This document shows positions 1 to 8,172 of a stretch of 61,314 nt of DNA, in pieces. The stretch lies in the NCBI GenBank assembly GCA_029974035.1, contig JARKQG010000035.1:1-61314 (forward strand), in the 5' to 3' direction. This DNA is from Eubacteriales bacterium. Its GTDB lineage: Bacteria; Bacillota_A; Clostridia; Christensenellales; Aristaeellaceae. The notes under the pieces were generated by a model. The model did not search any database, was not told the origin of the DNA, and worked only from the letters and a program-made list of their open reading frames with translations. The position numbers and the translations under genes were made by a program. Each line of letters opens with the position of its first letter. Within the stretch, counting starts at the first letter, position 1.

Positions 1-36
1 CGGCTCCGCCTCCGGCAGGAAAAGGACCGGCGCGCG

Positions 37-1644
37 CTATTTCAGGCGGATGCTTGCGATGTCCACATACTGGGTATCCGGCGAAAACCCACATTCTGAA
101 ATGACGGCGTCATTCCAGACCGCAAATTCGCGCACGTAGGAGAACGGCGCCACCACCGCCTGATCGGCGATCGCGCCCAGCACCTCCGCGTAAATTTCCT
201 GTACGCGTTCGGCGGAAGCCGTCGCGTCGAGCTCAATGATGCGCGCGTTTCCGCCCTCAAGGACGGAAGCCGCCTGCATCATGATGGGATCGGCGCCGAC
301 ATCCGGGTTTATGTTCGTCATCAGCGCAAACGGATCAAACGCGCCGCCGTAGGTCGAGTAAAGCGTGATCTGGTAGTCCCCCGCCAGCAAAATGCCGTAC
401 CATGTCATCATGTCCGTGGAGGAAGGCGTAAGCCGAAAACCAATCTCGCCGAGCTGCGCGGCGATCGCCATGACCGCGTCGCTGACACTGCCCTCTTCAT
501 ACATGTAGGGGAACGGCATCTCCAGCGTCACGCCGTCCTTTTCCCGAACGCCGTCGCCGTCCGAATCCACCCAGCCGGCCTCTTCCATCAGCGCCTTGGC
601 CTTTTCCGCGTCATAGGGGTACGTGGTGACTTCCACGTCGCAATACGGCTTTTCAGGGCCAAAGAGCGCATGCGCGCTGCTCTCGATGCCCTGGAAAATC
701 ACATCGCACAGAAGCGTCCTGTCCAGCGCGTAATTGACCGCCTGCCGCACGCGGACGTCGTCAAACGGCGGCGTGGAGAGGTTAAAGCCCAGATACCGCG
801 TCTTGGACACCCTTTCGTCCGTCGCCGCGCCGAATCCGGCAGTTTTCTCCAGTTCCACATACGCGTCGAAGCTCAGCCGCGACGCCCCGATGATGGCGTC
901 AATTTCGCCCGAGCGCAGCGCGAGGACCTTCGCGTCGTTATCGGGAATGGCCTTGACGACAAAACCGTCCGCGTCGGGCGCCTCGCCCCAGTAATGGGGA
1001 TTGCGCACGAAGGTGAAGGACGTGCCGTCCGTTTCCCCCGCGTACAGGTAGGGGCCGGTGCCGATCGTCCGGGTTATAATCGCGTCGGAGAGCGTGAGAT
1101 CCTCGTTAAAGGCCGCCGCACCCACGATGCTCAGAGGGTTTCCCATCGTCAGGTCGTTGAGCACGCCGTAATAGGGCTGGGTGAGTCGCATCACAAGCGT
1201 CAGATCATCCGGCGTTTCCATGTCTTCGATCAGCGTGGTCAGTTTTCCGTACGAGCCGTTGAAGGAACCGAGGTTCTGCGCGGCCGCCAGGATGCAGTTT
1301 TTTACCTGCGCCGCGGTAAGCGGCGTACCGTCCGAAAACTTGACGTCCGCGCGCAGCGTGAAGGTATAGGTCATGCCGTCCTCGCTGATTTCCCACTTTT
1401 CTGCGAGGCTGGGAACCAGCTGGCCGTTTTCGTCGTACCGGACCAGCGTGTCATAGAAATTGTGGCTCCAGTAAGTGATTCCGTAATCACTGGTCGCCGA
1501 CTCGGGGGTCATCACCGGATAAAAACCCGATGAAAAGCCCCAGCTTTCCGCAAGGGTCACGGTCCTTTTCTCCTCCGCCCCCGCGGGAAGGGCCGCGCAC
1601 AGCATGAGCGCCAGAAGAAGCGAGAACATCCGCCGAAAGGTCAT
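37..1644 (-). CDS. Nickel/peptide-type ABC transporter substrate-binding protein (SBP_bac_5)
   Basis: Extracytoplasmic receptor of the importer encoded by the four genes upstream. The 535-residue protein has an N-terminal hydrophobic signal segment ending in a type I signal peptidase site (PAGA then EEK) and no lipobox cysteine. The mature part shows the family-5 pattern: YDTLVRYDENGQLVPSLAEKW, then FTLRADVKFSDGTPL. The ATG at 1644 is chosen because GGAGG lies about 8 bases upstream; the open frame extends further up but has no ribosome site there. It is the last gene of the operon, about 50 bp after the second ATPase gene. NikA/CntA, DppA and OppA share this fold, so the ligand (Ni, Co, a metallophore or a peptide) cannot be read from sequence alone. 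The short partner ATPases and the metal-type operator upstream make a metal or metallophore plausible. Confidence 0.85.
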   Translation of the reverse strand: MTFRRMFSLLLALMLCAALPAGAEEKRTVTLAESWGFSSGFYPVMTPESATSDYGITYWSHNFYDTLVRYDENGQLVPSLAEKWEISEDGMTYTFTLRADVKFSDGTPLTAAQVKNCILAAAQNLGSFNGSYGKLTTLIEDMETPDDLTLVMRLTQPYYGVLNDLTMGNPLSIVGAAAFNEDLTLSDAIITRTIGTGPYLYAGETDGTSFTFVRNPHYWGEAPDADGFVVKAIPDNDAKVLALRSGEIDAIIGASRLSFDAYVELEKTAGFGAATDERVSKTRYLGFNLSTPPFDDVRVRQAVNYALDRTLLCDVIFQGIESSAHALFGPEKPYCDVEVTTYPYDAEKAKALMEEAGWVDSDGDGVREKDGVTLEMPFPYMYEEGSVSDAVMAIAAQLGEIGFRLTPSSTDMMTWYGILLAGDYQITLYSTYGGAFDPFALMTNINPDVGADPIMMQAASVLEGGNARIIELDATASAERVQEIYAEVLGAIADQAVVAPFSYVREFAVWNDAVISECGFSPDTQYVDIASIRLK

Positions 1645-1693
1645 GGGATACACCTCCGCCATTTTTTGTATATTACGTCCGAGGACGGTAATA

Positions 1694-2458
1694 CTACCAG
1701 GCCATGGACGAAACGAGCAGCCGGGAATACGAATGCGTGAACACGGACGGATCGCCGCGCCAGACCACGCTTTCCACAATGCTTCCCGCCTTCATCACGT
1801 GAATCGTGTCCGCCATATACATGGCGACGTCCATATCGTGGGTGACGAACAGATAGGCACAGGGTTTTTCCCGGCGCAGCTCCTTTAGAAGGTCGAGAAT
1901 CTGCTTGCGGACGATGACATCCAGCCCGCTCACCGCCTCGTCAAAGATCACGAGGCGCGGAGAGACCGCGATGGCCCGGGCAATGCACACCCGCTTTTGC
2001 TGCCCGCCGGACAACTCCCCCGCCCGGCGGGAAAGCTGCTCATCCGAAAGCCCCATGCGCCGGATGAGGGAGAGAATCCGCGCGTGCTCCCGATCGCGGG
2101 GGAGCTTCAGAAGATTGCGGATCGGCTCGGCGATGGAATCGTACACCGTGTACCGTGGGTCCAGCGCGCTCTTGCCGTCCTGAAGCACCATCTGAAGCTG
2201 CGCGGCGACGCACCGGGCGCGCCGGGCGGATTTCCCCGCGATGCTCGCGCCGTCCAGCCGGACATCGCCCGCGGTGGGCGGAACAAGCCCCATCAGCATC
2301 TGGGAGAGCGTGGTCTTCCCCGATCCGCTCTCGCCCACCAGCGCGCAGCAGGCGCCCTCCCCGATGTGCAGGGATGTGGGCCTGACGGCATGAAACTCCG
2401 CCGCGCGCCCCTCGGCGCGAAGGGGGTACCGCTTCTCAACCGCAATCGCTTCCAGCAT
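1694..2458 (-). CDS. Nickel/peptide ABC transporter ATP-binding protein, NikE/DppF-like
   Basis: Cytoplasmic ATPase subunit of the importer, 254 residues. Walker A is GESGSGKTT, the ABC signature is LSGGQQKRV and Walker B is LVIFDEAVSGLD. The final switch histidine lies in LFVTHDMD. Its length is like NikE (about 260) and shorter than OppF or DppF (about 330), because the C-terminal peptide-importer extension is missing. The start at 2458 overlaps the end of the other ATPase gene by 23 bp, so the two are translated together. It should form a heterodimer with that ATPase. Confidence 0.87.
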   Translation of the reverse strand: MLEAIAVEKRYPLRAEGRAAEFHAVRPTSLHIGEGACCALVGESGSGKTTLSQMLMGLVPPTAGDVRLDGASIAGKSARRARCVAAQLQMVLQDGKSALDPRYTVYDSIAEPIRNLLKLPRDREHARILSLIRRMGLSDEQLSRRAGELSGGQQKRVCIARAIAVSPRLVIFDEAVSGLDVIVRKQILDLLKELRREKPCAYLFVTHDMDVAMYMADTIHVMKAGSIVESVVWRGDPSVFTHSYSRLLVSSMAW

Positions 2459-3257
2459 TTATCAAACCTCCGTCCGCCGCGCAGCGCAGGCGGGATGCCG
2501 CCACGAGCGCGCGCGTATACTCCGCCCGGGGTTCGCGCAAAACGGCTTCAACCGTTCCCCGCTCGAGGATTCGGCCGTCCTTCATGATCATCATCTCTCC
2601 GCCCATCCGCCGGGCGACGGCAAAATCGTGGGTTACAAACAGCACCGCCGCACCCCTTTTCCGCAGGCGGCACAGCGCGTCGACAACCTCGCACCGGTGG
2701 GCGACATCCAGCGCCGTCGTCGGTTCGTCCGCCACGATCAGCCGCGCGTCGAGTGCCAGCGCCATGGCGATCATCGCGCGCTGCAACATTCCGCCAGAGA
2801 GCATGGACGGGTGCGCGCGCATAACCCGTTCAGGGTCGTCAAGCCCCGCCTCGCGCAGCGCGGCTGCGCATTTTTCCTTCGCCGCGCCGCGCCGAAGCCC
2901 CGTGTGCAGGCGGATGGTCCGCGTCATCTGGCCTCCGATGCGCGCGGATGGGTTGAACGCGGTCATCGGGTTTTGCATGATGAGCGCGATCTCCCACCCG
3001 TAAACGCCCGAGAGCCGCTTTTCGGAGAGCGCGAGGAGATCTTCACCCCCGAACAGAATCCGGCCGGACACGCGAAATCCGGCGTCCAATCCCCCGGTGA
3101 TCGCCCTGCACGTCAGCGTCTTTCCGCACCCGGATTCGCCCAGAAGAATCAGCGAACGCCCCGCGTCCAGAGAAAAGCTCAGGCCGCGCACCTTTTGCTC
3201 GGCGCAGCCCGCCGGGACAATGGCGAGGTTTTCCACCTGAATCAGCGGCTGTTTCAT
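2436..3257 (-). CDS. Nickel/peptide ABC transporter ATP-binding protein, NikD/DppD-like
   Basis: First ATPase of the importer, 273 residues. It has Walker A GESGCGKTL, signature LSGGMLQRA, Walker B LIVADEPTTALD and a switch histidine in LFVTHDFA. The start ATG at 3257 overlaps the stop of the permease gene as ATGA, which fixes the start although the frame stays open far upstream. As with its partner, the length matches NikD better than OppD. The lysine normally found in GKT/S is present, so the site should be active. Confidence 0.87.
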   Translation of the reverse strand: MKQPLIQVENLAIVPAGCAEQKVRGLSFSLDAGRSLILLGESGCGKTLTCRAITGGLDAGFRVSGRILFGGEDLLALSEKRLSGVYGWEIALIMQNPMTAFNPSARIGGQMTRTIRLHTGLRRGAAKEKCAAALREAGLDDPERVMRAHPSMLSGGMLQRAMIAMALALDARLIVADEPTTALDVAHRCEVVDALCRLRKRGAAVLFVTHDFAVARRMGGEMMIMKDGRILERGTVEAVLREPRAEYTRALVAASRLRCAADGGLINAGSDCG

Positions 3258-4075
3258 TGGGTGCCCCCTCCGTGCAGAATGTCCCGGAGCGCCTCGCCAA
3301 ACAGGTTGAAGCCCGCAGCGGTCGCAAGTACGCACAGTCCCGGATAGACCAGAAGCTCCGGATGGGTATAAAGGCCGGCGCGCGCCTCGCTCAGCATTGC
3401 GCCCCATTCCGGCGTCCCGGCAGGAAGCCCCAGCCCCAGGAACGAGAAGCCGGACACCGTGAGGATGGCGGATGCGACGCCTGTGGACGCGTAGATCAGG
3501 AACTGGGGCATGATATTGGGAATGACGTGGCGAAAAATGATGCCTGGCGTCCCCGTCCCGACGATGCGCGCACCGAGGATGTATTCCTTGCCCATCTCCA
3601 TCACCGCGTAGGAGCGCACGATGCGGGTAAACCACGCCCACATAAAGATGACGATGGACAAGACGACGTTCTCCACGCCGTTTCCGAGCGCGCCGATGAC
3701 GGCCGCCACGACCGTCAGCGCCGGAAACGCGATAAAGATGTCGCAGATGACGTTCAGCACGCGGTCGAACAGCCCGCCGACGCAGGCGCCGGCGCAGCCC
3801 AGCGTCAGGCCGATCGCCCCCAGAATCAGCATTGTGGGCAGCGCCATGCCCAGGGAATACCGCGCGCCGTAGATGAGCCTGGAAAATTCGCACCTGCCCA
3901 GTTGATCCGTCCCCAGCGGGTAGGCGGCGCTGGGCGCGCCGTATTTTTGGGCAAGCGACACGGCCTCCGGGTCGTTGGGCGCGATCCACGGCGCGAATGC
4001 CGCCAGAAAAAGCGTGACCAGGATGAGGACGAATCCGATGAGCGCCTGCGGGCTTTTCAAAACGCGCCTAGTCAT
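3254..4075 (-). CDS. Nickel/peptide ABC transporter permease, NikC/DppC-like
   Basis: Inner permease subunit, 273 residues with about six membrane segments. The N terminus carries the DppC-type stretch LAPWIAPNDPE, with the marker LGTDQLGRCEFSRLIYGARYSL, and the EAA loop region is ARIVGTGTPGIIFRHVIPN. The start at 4075 overlaps the end of the upstream permease gene by 8 bp. It should pair with the NikB-like permease to form the channel. Confidence 0.88.
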   Translation of the reverse strand: MTRRVLKSPQALIGFVLILVTLFLAAFAPWIAPNDPEAVSLAQKYGAPSAAYPLGTDQLGRCEFSRLIYGARYSLGMALPTMLILGAIGLTLGCAGACVGGLFDRVLNVICDIFIAFPALTVVAAVIGALGNGVENVVLSIVIFMWAWFTRIVRSYAVMEMGKEYILGARIVGTGTPGIIFRHVIPNIMPQFLIYASTGVASAILTVSGFSFLGLGLPAGTPEWGAMLSEARAGLYTHPELLVYPGLCVLATAAGFNLFGEALRDILHGGGTQ

Positions 4076-5006
4076 TGGTTTCCCTCACCATCCACGGGCA
4101 AATCATCCGGTTCAGAAGGTCGCCCATCAGATTTGCCACCACGAACACCGCCGCCACGATCAGCACGCACGCGGCCACCGCTGTCGAATCGGCGGCAAGA
4201 ATGCAGTTGACCAGATAATTGCCGATTCCGCGGATGGAAAACACGCTTTCAACCACCGCGCTCCCGGCGATCAAGTAGCCCAGGTACTGGCAAAACAGCG
4301 TGACGATGGGCGGCAGCGCGTTGGGAAGCATGTGCCGGTATAAAACCTCGCGCGGCGAATGTCCCCGCGCTTTCAGATACGTGACATAGTCCCGCTGGGC
4401 CTCCGAAAGCAGCGAACCGCGCAGAATCCGGATTCCCGAGCACAAAATCGGCAAAGCCAGCGCCAGGGAGGGCAGGATGTGGCCCCTGATGCCCGGCGCG
4501 GGAAGGACGCTGAAAACGGGCGTTTTTACGGCAAAGGCGATCAGCAGAAGAAAGCCCAGCCAGAACGGGGGCGTGCAGATGCCCAGCAGCGTCACCCAGC
4601 GCACCGCGTGGTCGAAAACTCCGCCCGGGTGCCGCGCGCACAGAAGGCTCACCGGCAATGTCAGGAGCGCCACCCACATAAGTGACAGCCCGACCATGGA
4701 GAGCGTGGCGGGCAGATAGTCCCTTAAATCCTCCGCGACGGGGCGGTTGGAATAGACAGATATGCCCGCGTCCCCCGTCACGAGGCCGGCAAGCCACCGG
4801 AAGTAGCGCTCCGCCATCGGCCTGTTAAGCCCCAGCGCCTGGCGGACCTCCTCAATTTGCCCGCTCGTCACACGGGGCGAGGCGCGCCGCGCGATCGTCT
4901 CCGCCGCGTCCGTGCCGGACAGGGCAATCATCAGAAAACTGAGGATGCTCACGCCAATCAGAACGATCAAAAAGCCGACAATCCTCTTTGCCGCATATCT
5001 GCCCAT
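4068..5006 (-). CDS. Nickel/peptide ABC transporter permease, NikB/DppB-like
   Basis: First gene of the importer operon, 312 residues. It begins with the typical DppB leader (RYAAKRIVGFLIVLIGVSILSF), contains six membrane segments and the EAA loop around LKARGHSPREVLYRHMLPN. An ATG at 5006 with GGAGG six bases upstream is preferred over the TTG one codon earlier. The operon order is permease, permease, ATPase, ATPase, receptor. A palindromic site lies about 110 bp upstream and may be its operator. Confidence 0.88.
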   Translation of the reverse strand: MGRYAAKRIVGFLIVLIGVSILSFLMIALSGTDAAETIARRASPRVTSGQIEEVRQALGLNRPMAERYFRWLAGLVTGDAGISVYSNRPVAEDLRDYLPATLSMVGLSLMWVALLTLPVSLLCARHPGGVFDHAVRWVTLLGICTPPFWLGFLLLIAFAVKTPVFSVLPAPGIRGHILPSLALALPILCSGIRILRGSLLSEAQRDYVTYLKARGHSPREVLYRHMLPNALPPIVTLFCQYLGYLIAGSAVVESVFSIRGIGNYLVNCILAADSTAVAACVLIVAAVFVVANLMGDLLNRMICPWMVRETND

Positions 5007-5108
5007 CAAATCCTCCGTTGGTCTTTTTTAACGGAATTGTATAAATAGTCGCCGAGTGCGCTTCGCGGTAAAGGCAGTACAACTGCAAAATACTTCGTTT
5101 CAGGCATT

Positions 5109-5126
5109 GGTTAGCCATGACTAACT
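5109..5126. promoter_or_regulatory. Inverted repeat, candidate metalloregulator operator
   Basis: The arms GTTAG and CTAAC are perfect and separated by six bases; the whole reads GGTTAGCCATGACTAACT. It lies between the importer operon on the minus strand and the short ORF and zinc genes on the plus strand. The half-sites resemble DtxR/MntR-type boxes, but the regulator is an inference. Confidence 0.35.
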
Positions 5127-5212
5127 TATCGGGAAATAAAAAAGCCCGTTCGCCGGCGCGCAGTCCGTCGCCTGATATGATCCCGCCAATCCCTTCCCGA
5201 AAGGAGTATAGC

Positions 5213-5299
5213 ATGAGCAACCGCCAGCGTCAACTTCCGTTTTCCCCCTTCACCATTTTTTTACCATTGTGTCCGGCCTTGGTCTGCCCGCCGGCGTGA
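5213..5299 (+). other. Short ORF with a strong ribosome site and a slippery heptamer
   Basis: A 28-codon frame starting with ATG preceded at good spacing by AAGGAG. It ends at a TGA at 5297-5299. At 5257-5263 it contains T TTT TTA in the codon phase used for -1 frameshifting. Reading on in the -1 frame gives a 74-residue product ending at 5436, inside the -35 box of the zinc promoter. Codon use in the extension is AT-rich and unlike the neighbours. It may be a real small gene, a remnant or chance; I do not recognise the product. The rest of 5007-5432 shows no other gene. Confidence 0.25.
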
Positions 5300-5432
5300 G
5301 ACGCCCCTTATTACAACCTTTACCCGCACAAATCAAATATTTATGCGAAAACGGCATTCAGCTTCACGGGTTCCAAAAAATCGCGGCCGCACAAAATGGG
5401 CTTTGCAAATTGTTAAATATGCGGATTCGCTA

Positions 5433-5461
5433 TTGACAGTGGGAGAAGCCGGAAATATAAT
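5433..5461 (+). promoter_or_regulatory. Consensus sigma-A promoter of the zinc operon
   Basis: TTGACA (5433-5438) and TATAAT (5456-5461) are both perfect and are separated by 17 bases. Transcription should begin near 5468, about 87 bases before the zinc receptor gene. Such a strong promoter suits a gene that is shut off by a repressor bound at the overlapping palindrome. Confidence 0.85.
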
Positions 5462-5466
5462 CTAAA

Positions 5467-5487
5467 TGCAAACGAGAATTGTTTGCA
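5467..5487. promoter_or_regulatory. Palindromic operator at the transcription start, probably zinc-responsive
   Basis: Arms TGCAAAC (5467-5473) and GTTTGCA (5481-5487) are perfect and flank GAGAATT. The site covers the predicted +1, where a bound repressor would block initiation. The genes behind it point to Zur or another Fur-family regulator, though the sequence differs from the B. subtilis Zur box as I remember it. Confidence 0.6.
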
Positions 5488-5554
5488 ACAACGGCCGCTC
5501 AAGGACAGCCTTGAGGGGAACGGGAAGCCATGAGTTTGGGGAGGTACCTGTGGA

Positions 5555-7033
5555 ATGAAGCGGATTATTGCGATCCTGATGTGCGCCGGGATGCTGATGA
5601 GCGCGCTGGCCGTGACCGGCGTCGCGGAAAGCGCGGCGGAGCAGAAGCTGTCCGTCTACGCGAGTTTTTACCCGATGTATGATTTTGCGTCCAAGATCGG
5701 GGGGGACAAGGTGACGGTGACCAATATGGTTCCTTCCGGCATGGAACCGCACGATTGGGAGCCGACCGCGACGGACATTGTGGGCCTTGAGAATGCGGAC
5801 GTATTTGTGTACAACGGCGCGGGCATGGAGCACTGGGTCGAGGATGTGCTGGCCGCCCTGAGCAACAAGGACTTGATTGCCGTGGAGGCTTCCAGCGGGA
5901 TTGACCTGCTGGCGGGGCACAAGCACGGGGATGGTCATCACCACGAAAGCTTCACCGAGGCCGACGTGCAGGATCGCACCCTGGCTGATTTTGCCGGAGA
6001 CTGGCAGTCCATCTATCCGTACATGCTGGACGGCACACTGGATGAGGCGGTTGCGCTTGCCGCCGAGGGCGGCGAAATGACCTTTGAAGAGATGGCGGCG
6101 TACTACAAGCGCGGGTTTGAAACGGACATCAACCGCCTCGTCATTGAGGGGGATTCGATCACCTTCCATACCGACGAGGGGGAAACGACCGCGCCGTATG
6201 CGTATGATGGCTTTGTGTTCCTGGACTACGCGGATCTGGGCGCCCAGAGCGCGCTGTACCGGTTCAAGGCGACGGATGCGGTTGACGGTGCGCCCAAATA
6301 CCTTCTGTTTGCCGATCACAACCACGAGGCAGGCCCCGCCGAGCACTTCCACCTCAACTTCTCCGAGGATGGCACGATCACGACGGAGCAGACGCTCGAA
6401 AAATTCGCCACGTACTTCCCCGCCTCCGCCACCGGCGCGCAGATTGCCGAGGCGATGGCCGAGCACAGTTCGCCCGAGGAGGAGGAAGAGGAAGAAGATC
6501 ACCACCACGGCGAGTATGATCCGCACGTATGGCTCAGTCCGGTAAACGCGAAGGCGGAAATGGAGCGCATCAAAAACGCCCTTTCGCAGGCGGATCCGGA
6601 CAACGCCGCCTATTATGAGGCCAATTACGCCGTCTATGCCGCGGAGCTTGACGCGCTTAATCAGGAATTTAGGGACGCGCTGACGCCGCTTGCCAACAAG
6701 GATATCGTGGTGGCCCATCAGGCGTTCGGGTACCTGTGCGCGGAATACGGCCTGAACCAGGTGGCCATCGAGGGGCTGTCGCCGGATTCCGAGCCGGACC
6801 CCGCGCGGGTGGCGGAGATCATCGAATTCGGCAAGGAACACGCTGTCAGGGTGATCTTCTTTGAGGAACTGGTCAGCCCAAAGGTGGCGCAGACCATCGC
6901 CGACGCCATCGGAGCTGAGACCGACGTGCTCAGCCCGGTCGAGGGGCTCAGCGACGAGCAGATTGCCGCCGGCGGCGATTACTTTTCCGTCATGCGCCAA
7001 AATCTCGAGGCGCTGGTCGCCGCGCTAAAGTAA
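5555..7033 (+). CDS. Zinc ABC transporter substrate-binding protein with an internal ZinT domain
   Basis: A 492-residue secreted zinc receptor. Residues 1-25 are a signal peptide without a lipobox. Residues 30-115 are the N-terminal ZnuA lobe, with ligand H66 in MEPHDWEP. Residues 122-130 are His-rich (HKHGDGHHH). Residues 140-300 form a complete ZinT domain, with DFAGDWQSIYPYM and the ligand stretch DHNHEAGPAEHFH. Residues 308-318 are an acidic and histidine linker. Residues 320-492 are the second ZnuA lobe, with H324 (YDPHVWLSP), H388 (AHQAFGYL) and D475. In AdcA the ZinT domain is at the C terminus; here it replaces the metal-sensing loop. No zinc permease or ATPase gene is nearby, so those must be elsewhere. 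The ATG at 5555 follows a GGGGAGG. Confidence 0.9.
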   Translation: MKRIIAILMCAGMLMSALAVTGVAESAAEQKLSVYASFYPMYDFASKIGGDKVTVTNMVPSGMEPHDWEPTATDIVGLENADVFVYNGAGMEHWVEDVLAALSNKDLIAVEASSGIDLLAGHKHGDGHHHESFTEADVQDRTLADFAGDWQSIYPYMLDGTLDEAVALAAEGGEMTFEEMAAYYKRGFETDINRLVIEGDSITFHTDEGETTAPYAYDGFVFLDYADLGAQSALYRFKATDAVDGAPKYLLFADHNHEAGPAEHFHLNFSEDGTITTEQTLEKFATYFPASATGAQIAEAMAEHSSPEEEEEEEDHHHGEYDPHVWLSPVNAKAEMERIKNALSQADPDNAAYYEANYAVYAAELDALNQEFRDALTPLANKDIVVAHQAFGYLCAEYGLNQVAIEGLSPDSEPDPARVAEIIEFGKEHAVRVIFFEELVSPKVAQTIADAIGAETDVLSPVEGLSDEQIAAGGDYFSVMRQNLEALVAALK

Positions 7034-7091
7034 GGCTGGGAATGCACAAGACCATTGAAGCAGGCGACGCAGGTCTTCCGTGCGGAGGCGA

Positions 7092-7117
7092 GCCGGTTTT
7101 TTCGGAAATCGGCTTTT
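7092..7117 (+). terminator. Weak terminator-like hairpin after the zinc receptor gene
   Basis: GCCGGTTT pairs with AAATCGGC (8 pairs including one G-U) around the loop TTTCGG and is followed by TTTT. It lies between the receptor and GTPase genes and may lower expression of the downstream genes. Confidence 0.4.
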
Positions 7118-7176
7118 CCGTTTATTCACGGGGCTTCCGCGCAAAAGCCGGCAAATACAAGACGGTGAGGTAAGAA

Positions 7177-8172
7177 ATGAAGACGGGCATTGTGATTGTA
7201 TCGGGATTTCTGGGCGCCGGAAAGACGACGCTGATCCAAAAGCTGATCAGGGACTCCTTCCGGGGGCAAAGGGTGGCGCTCATCGAAAATGATTTTGGTG
7301 AAATCGGCGTTGACGCCGCGCTTTTGGGCGCGGGCGGCCTTGAGGTCAGGGAAATCAACTCCGGCTGCATCTGCTGCACCCTGACGGGCGATTTTGTTCG
7401 CGCCCTCCGGGAGCTTCTTGAACGCTATCGCCCGGAAGAAGTCATTATTGAGCCGTCCGGGGTTGGGAAACTGTCCGACGTCATCGCGGCTTGCGGCGAT
7501 CCGCGCGTTCAAGATCTGGCGCGGCTTCGGGACAGCATCACGGTCGTCGACGTCAAGCGCTGTCAAATGTATCTGGAAAACTTCGGGGAGTTCTTTGAAG
7601 ACCAGGTGGAGCATGCCGATATCATCGTGCTCAGCCGCGTGGAAGAATGCCCGGATCGGGTAAGTGCCGCGCGGGAAATGGCGGAAAAGCTGAATGACCG
7701 TGCGGCACTTGTCGCCTGGCCGATGTCCGCAGTGACGGGGGATGAGATACTGAACGCGCGGCAAAAAAGCAGCGGTGCGGCGATTCACGTGAGCCACAAA
7801 GGGGATGGCTGTTGCTGTCACGGCGCGCATGAGCACCCCCAACGCGAAGGTTGCCGCCATGGAGACCACGCGTACGGGAATTCATGCGTTTGTCCTCATG
7901 AACACGACGCGGACGAGGTATTTGATACCGTAACGGTCCACGTAAAGCGCGCCCTTTCCGAAGGAGAACTGCGCACGGGGATGGCGCAGGCGGAAAAGTG
8001 CGGCACGCTCCTGCGCGCCAAGGGGATCGTCCCGGGCGGGAAAGGGTATTTGAACGTTCAATACCTGCCGGAAAATCTTCAGATCACCGATTGCGCGGTT
8101 CCCGGAGAGACGCTGTGCTTTATCGGTCAGGGCCTCGATCGCCCGCGGCTGGCCGGACTTTTCACCCAGTAG
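7177..8172 (+). CDS. COG0523 (CobW/G3E family) GTPase, probable zinc metallochaperone
   Basis: A cytoplasmic GTPase of 331 residues in the family of YciC, ZagA and ZigA. Walker A is GFLGAGKTT at residues 10-18. The metal motif CxCC is C64-I-C66-C67. The switch region reads VIIEPSGVGK. Residues about 199-245 are rich in His and Cys (CCCHGAHEH, HEHD), followed by the CobW C-terminal domain. The CxCC and the His/Cys tail indicate metal binding, and the neighbouring zinc receptor points to zinc. The last two codons and the stop lie inside the left arm of a 168-bp inverted-repeat element, so the natural C terminus may have been changed. Confidence 0.88.
   Translation: MKTGIVIVSGFLGAGKTTLIQKLIRDSFRGQRVALIENDFGEIGVDAALLGAGGLEVREINSGCICCTLTGDFVRALRELLERYRPEEVIIEPSGVGKLSDVIAACGDPRVQDLARLRDSITVVDVKRCQMYLENFGEFFEDQVEHADIIVLSRVEECPDRVSAAREMAEKLNDRAALVAWPMSAVTGDEILNARQKSSGAAIHVSHKGDGCCCHGAHEHPQREGCRHGDHAYGNSCVCPHEHDADEVFDTVTVHVKRALSEGELRTGMAQAEKCGTLLRAKGIVPGGKGYLNVQYLPENLQITDCAVPGETLCFIGQGLDRPRLAGLFTQ

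Noticed and set aside
670..1533. Long open frame on the plus strand opposite the Nik-type receptor gene
   Set aside because: The protein is low-complexity and Arg/His-rich, has no ribosome site and mirrors a clear gene on the other strand; this is usual in GC-rich DNA.
5462..7000. 512-codon open frame opposite the zinc receptor
   Set aside because: Antisense shadow of a well-supported gene, with no start signal of its own.
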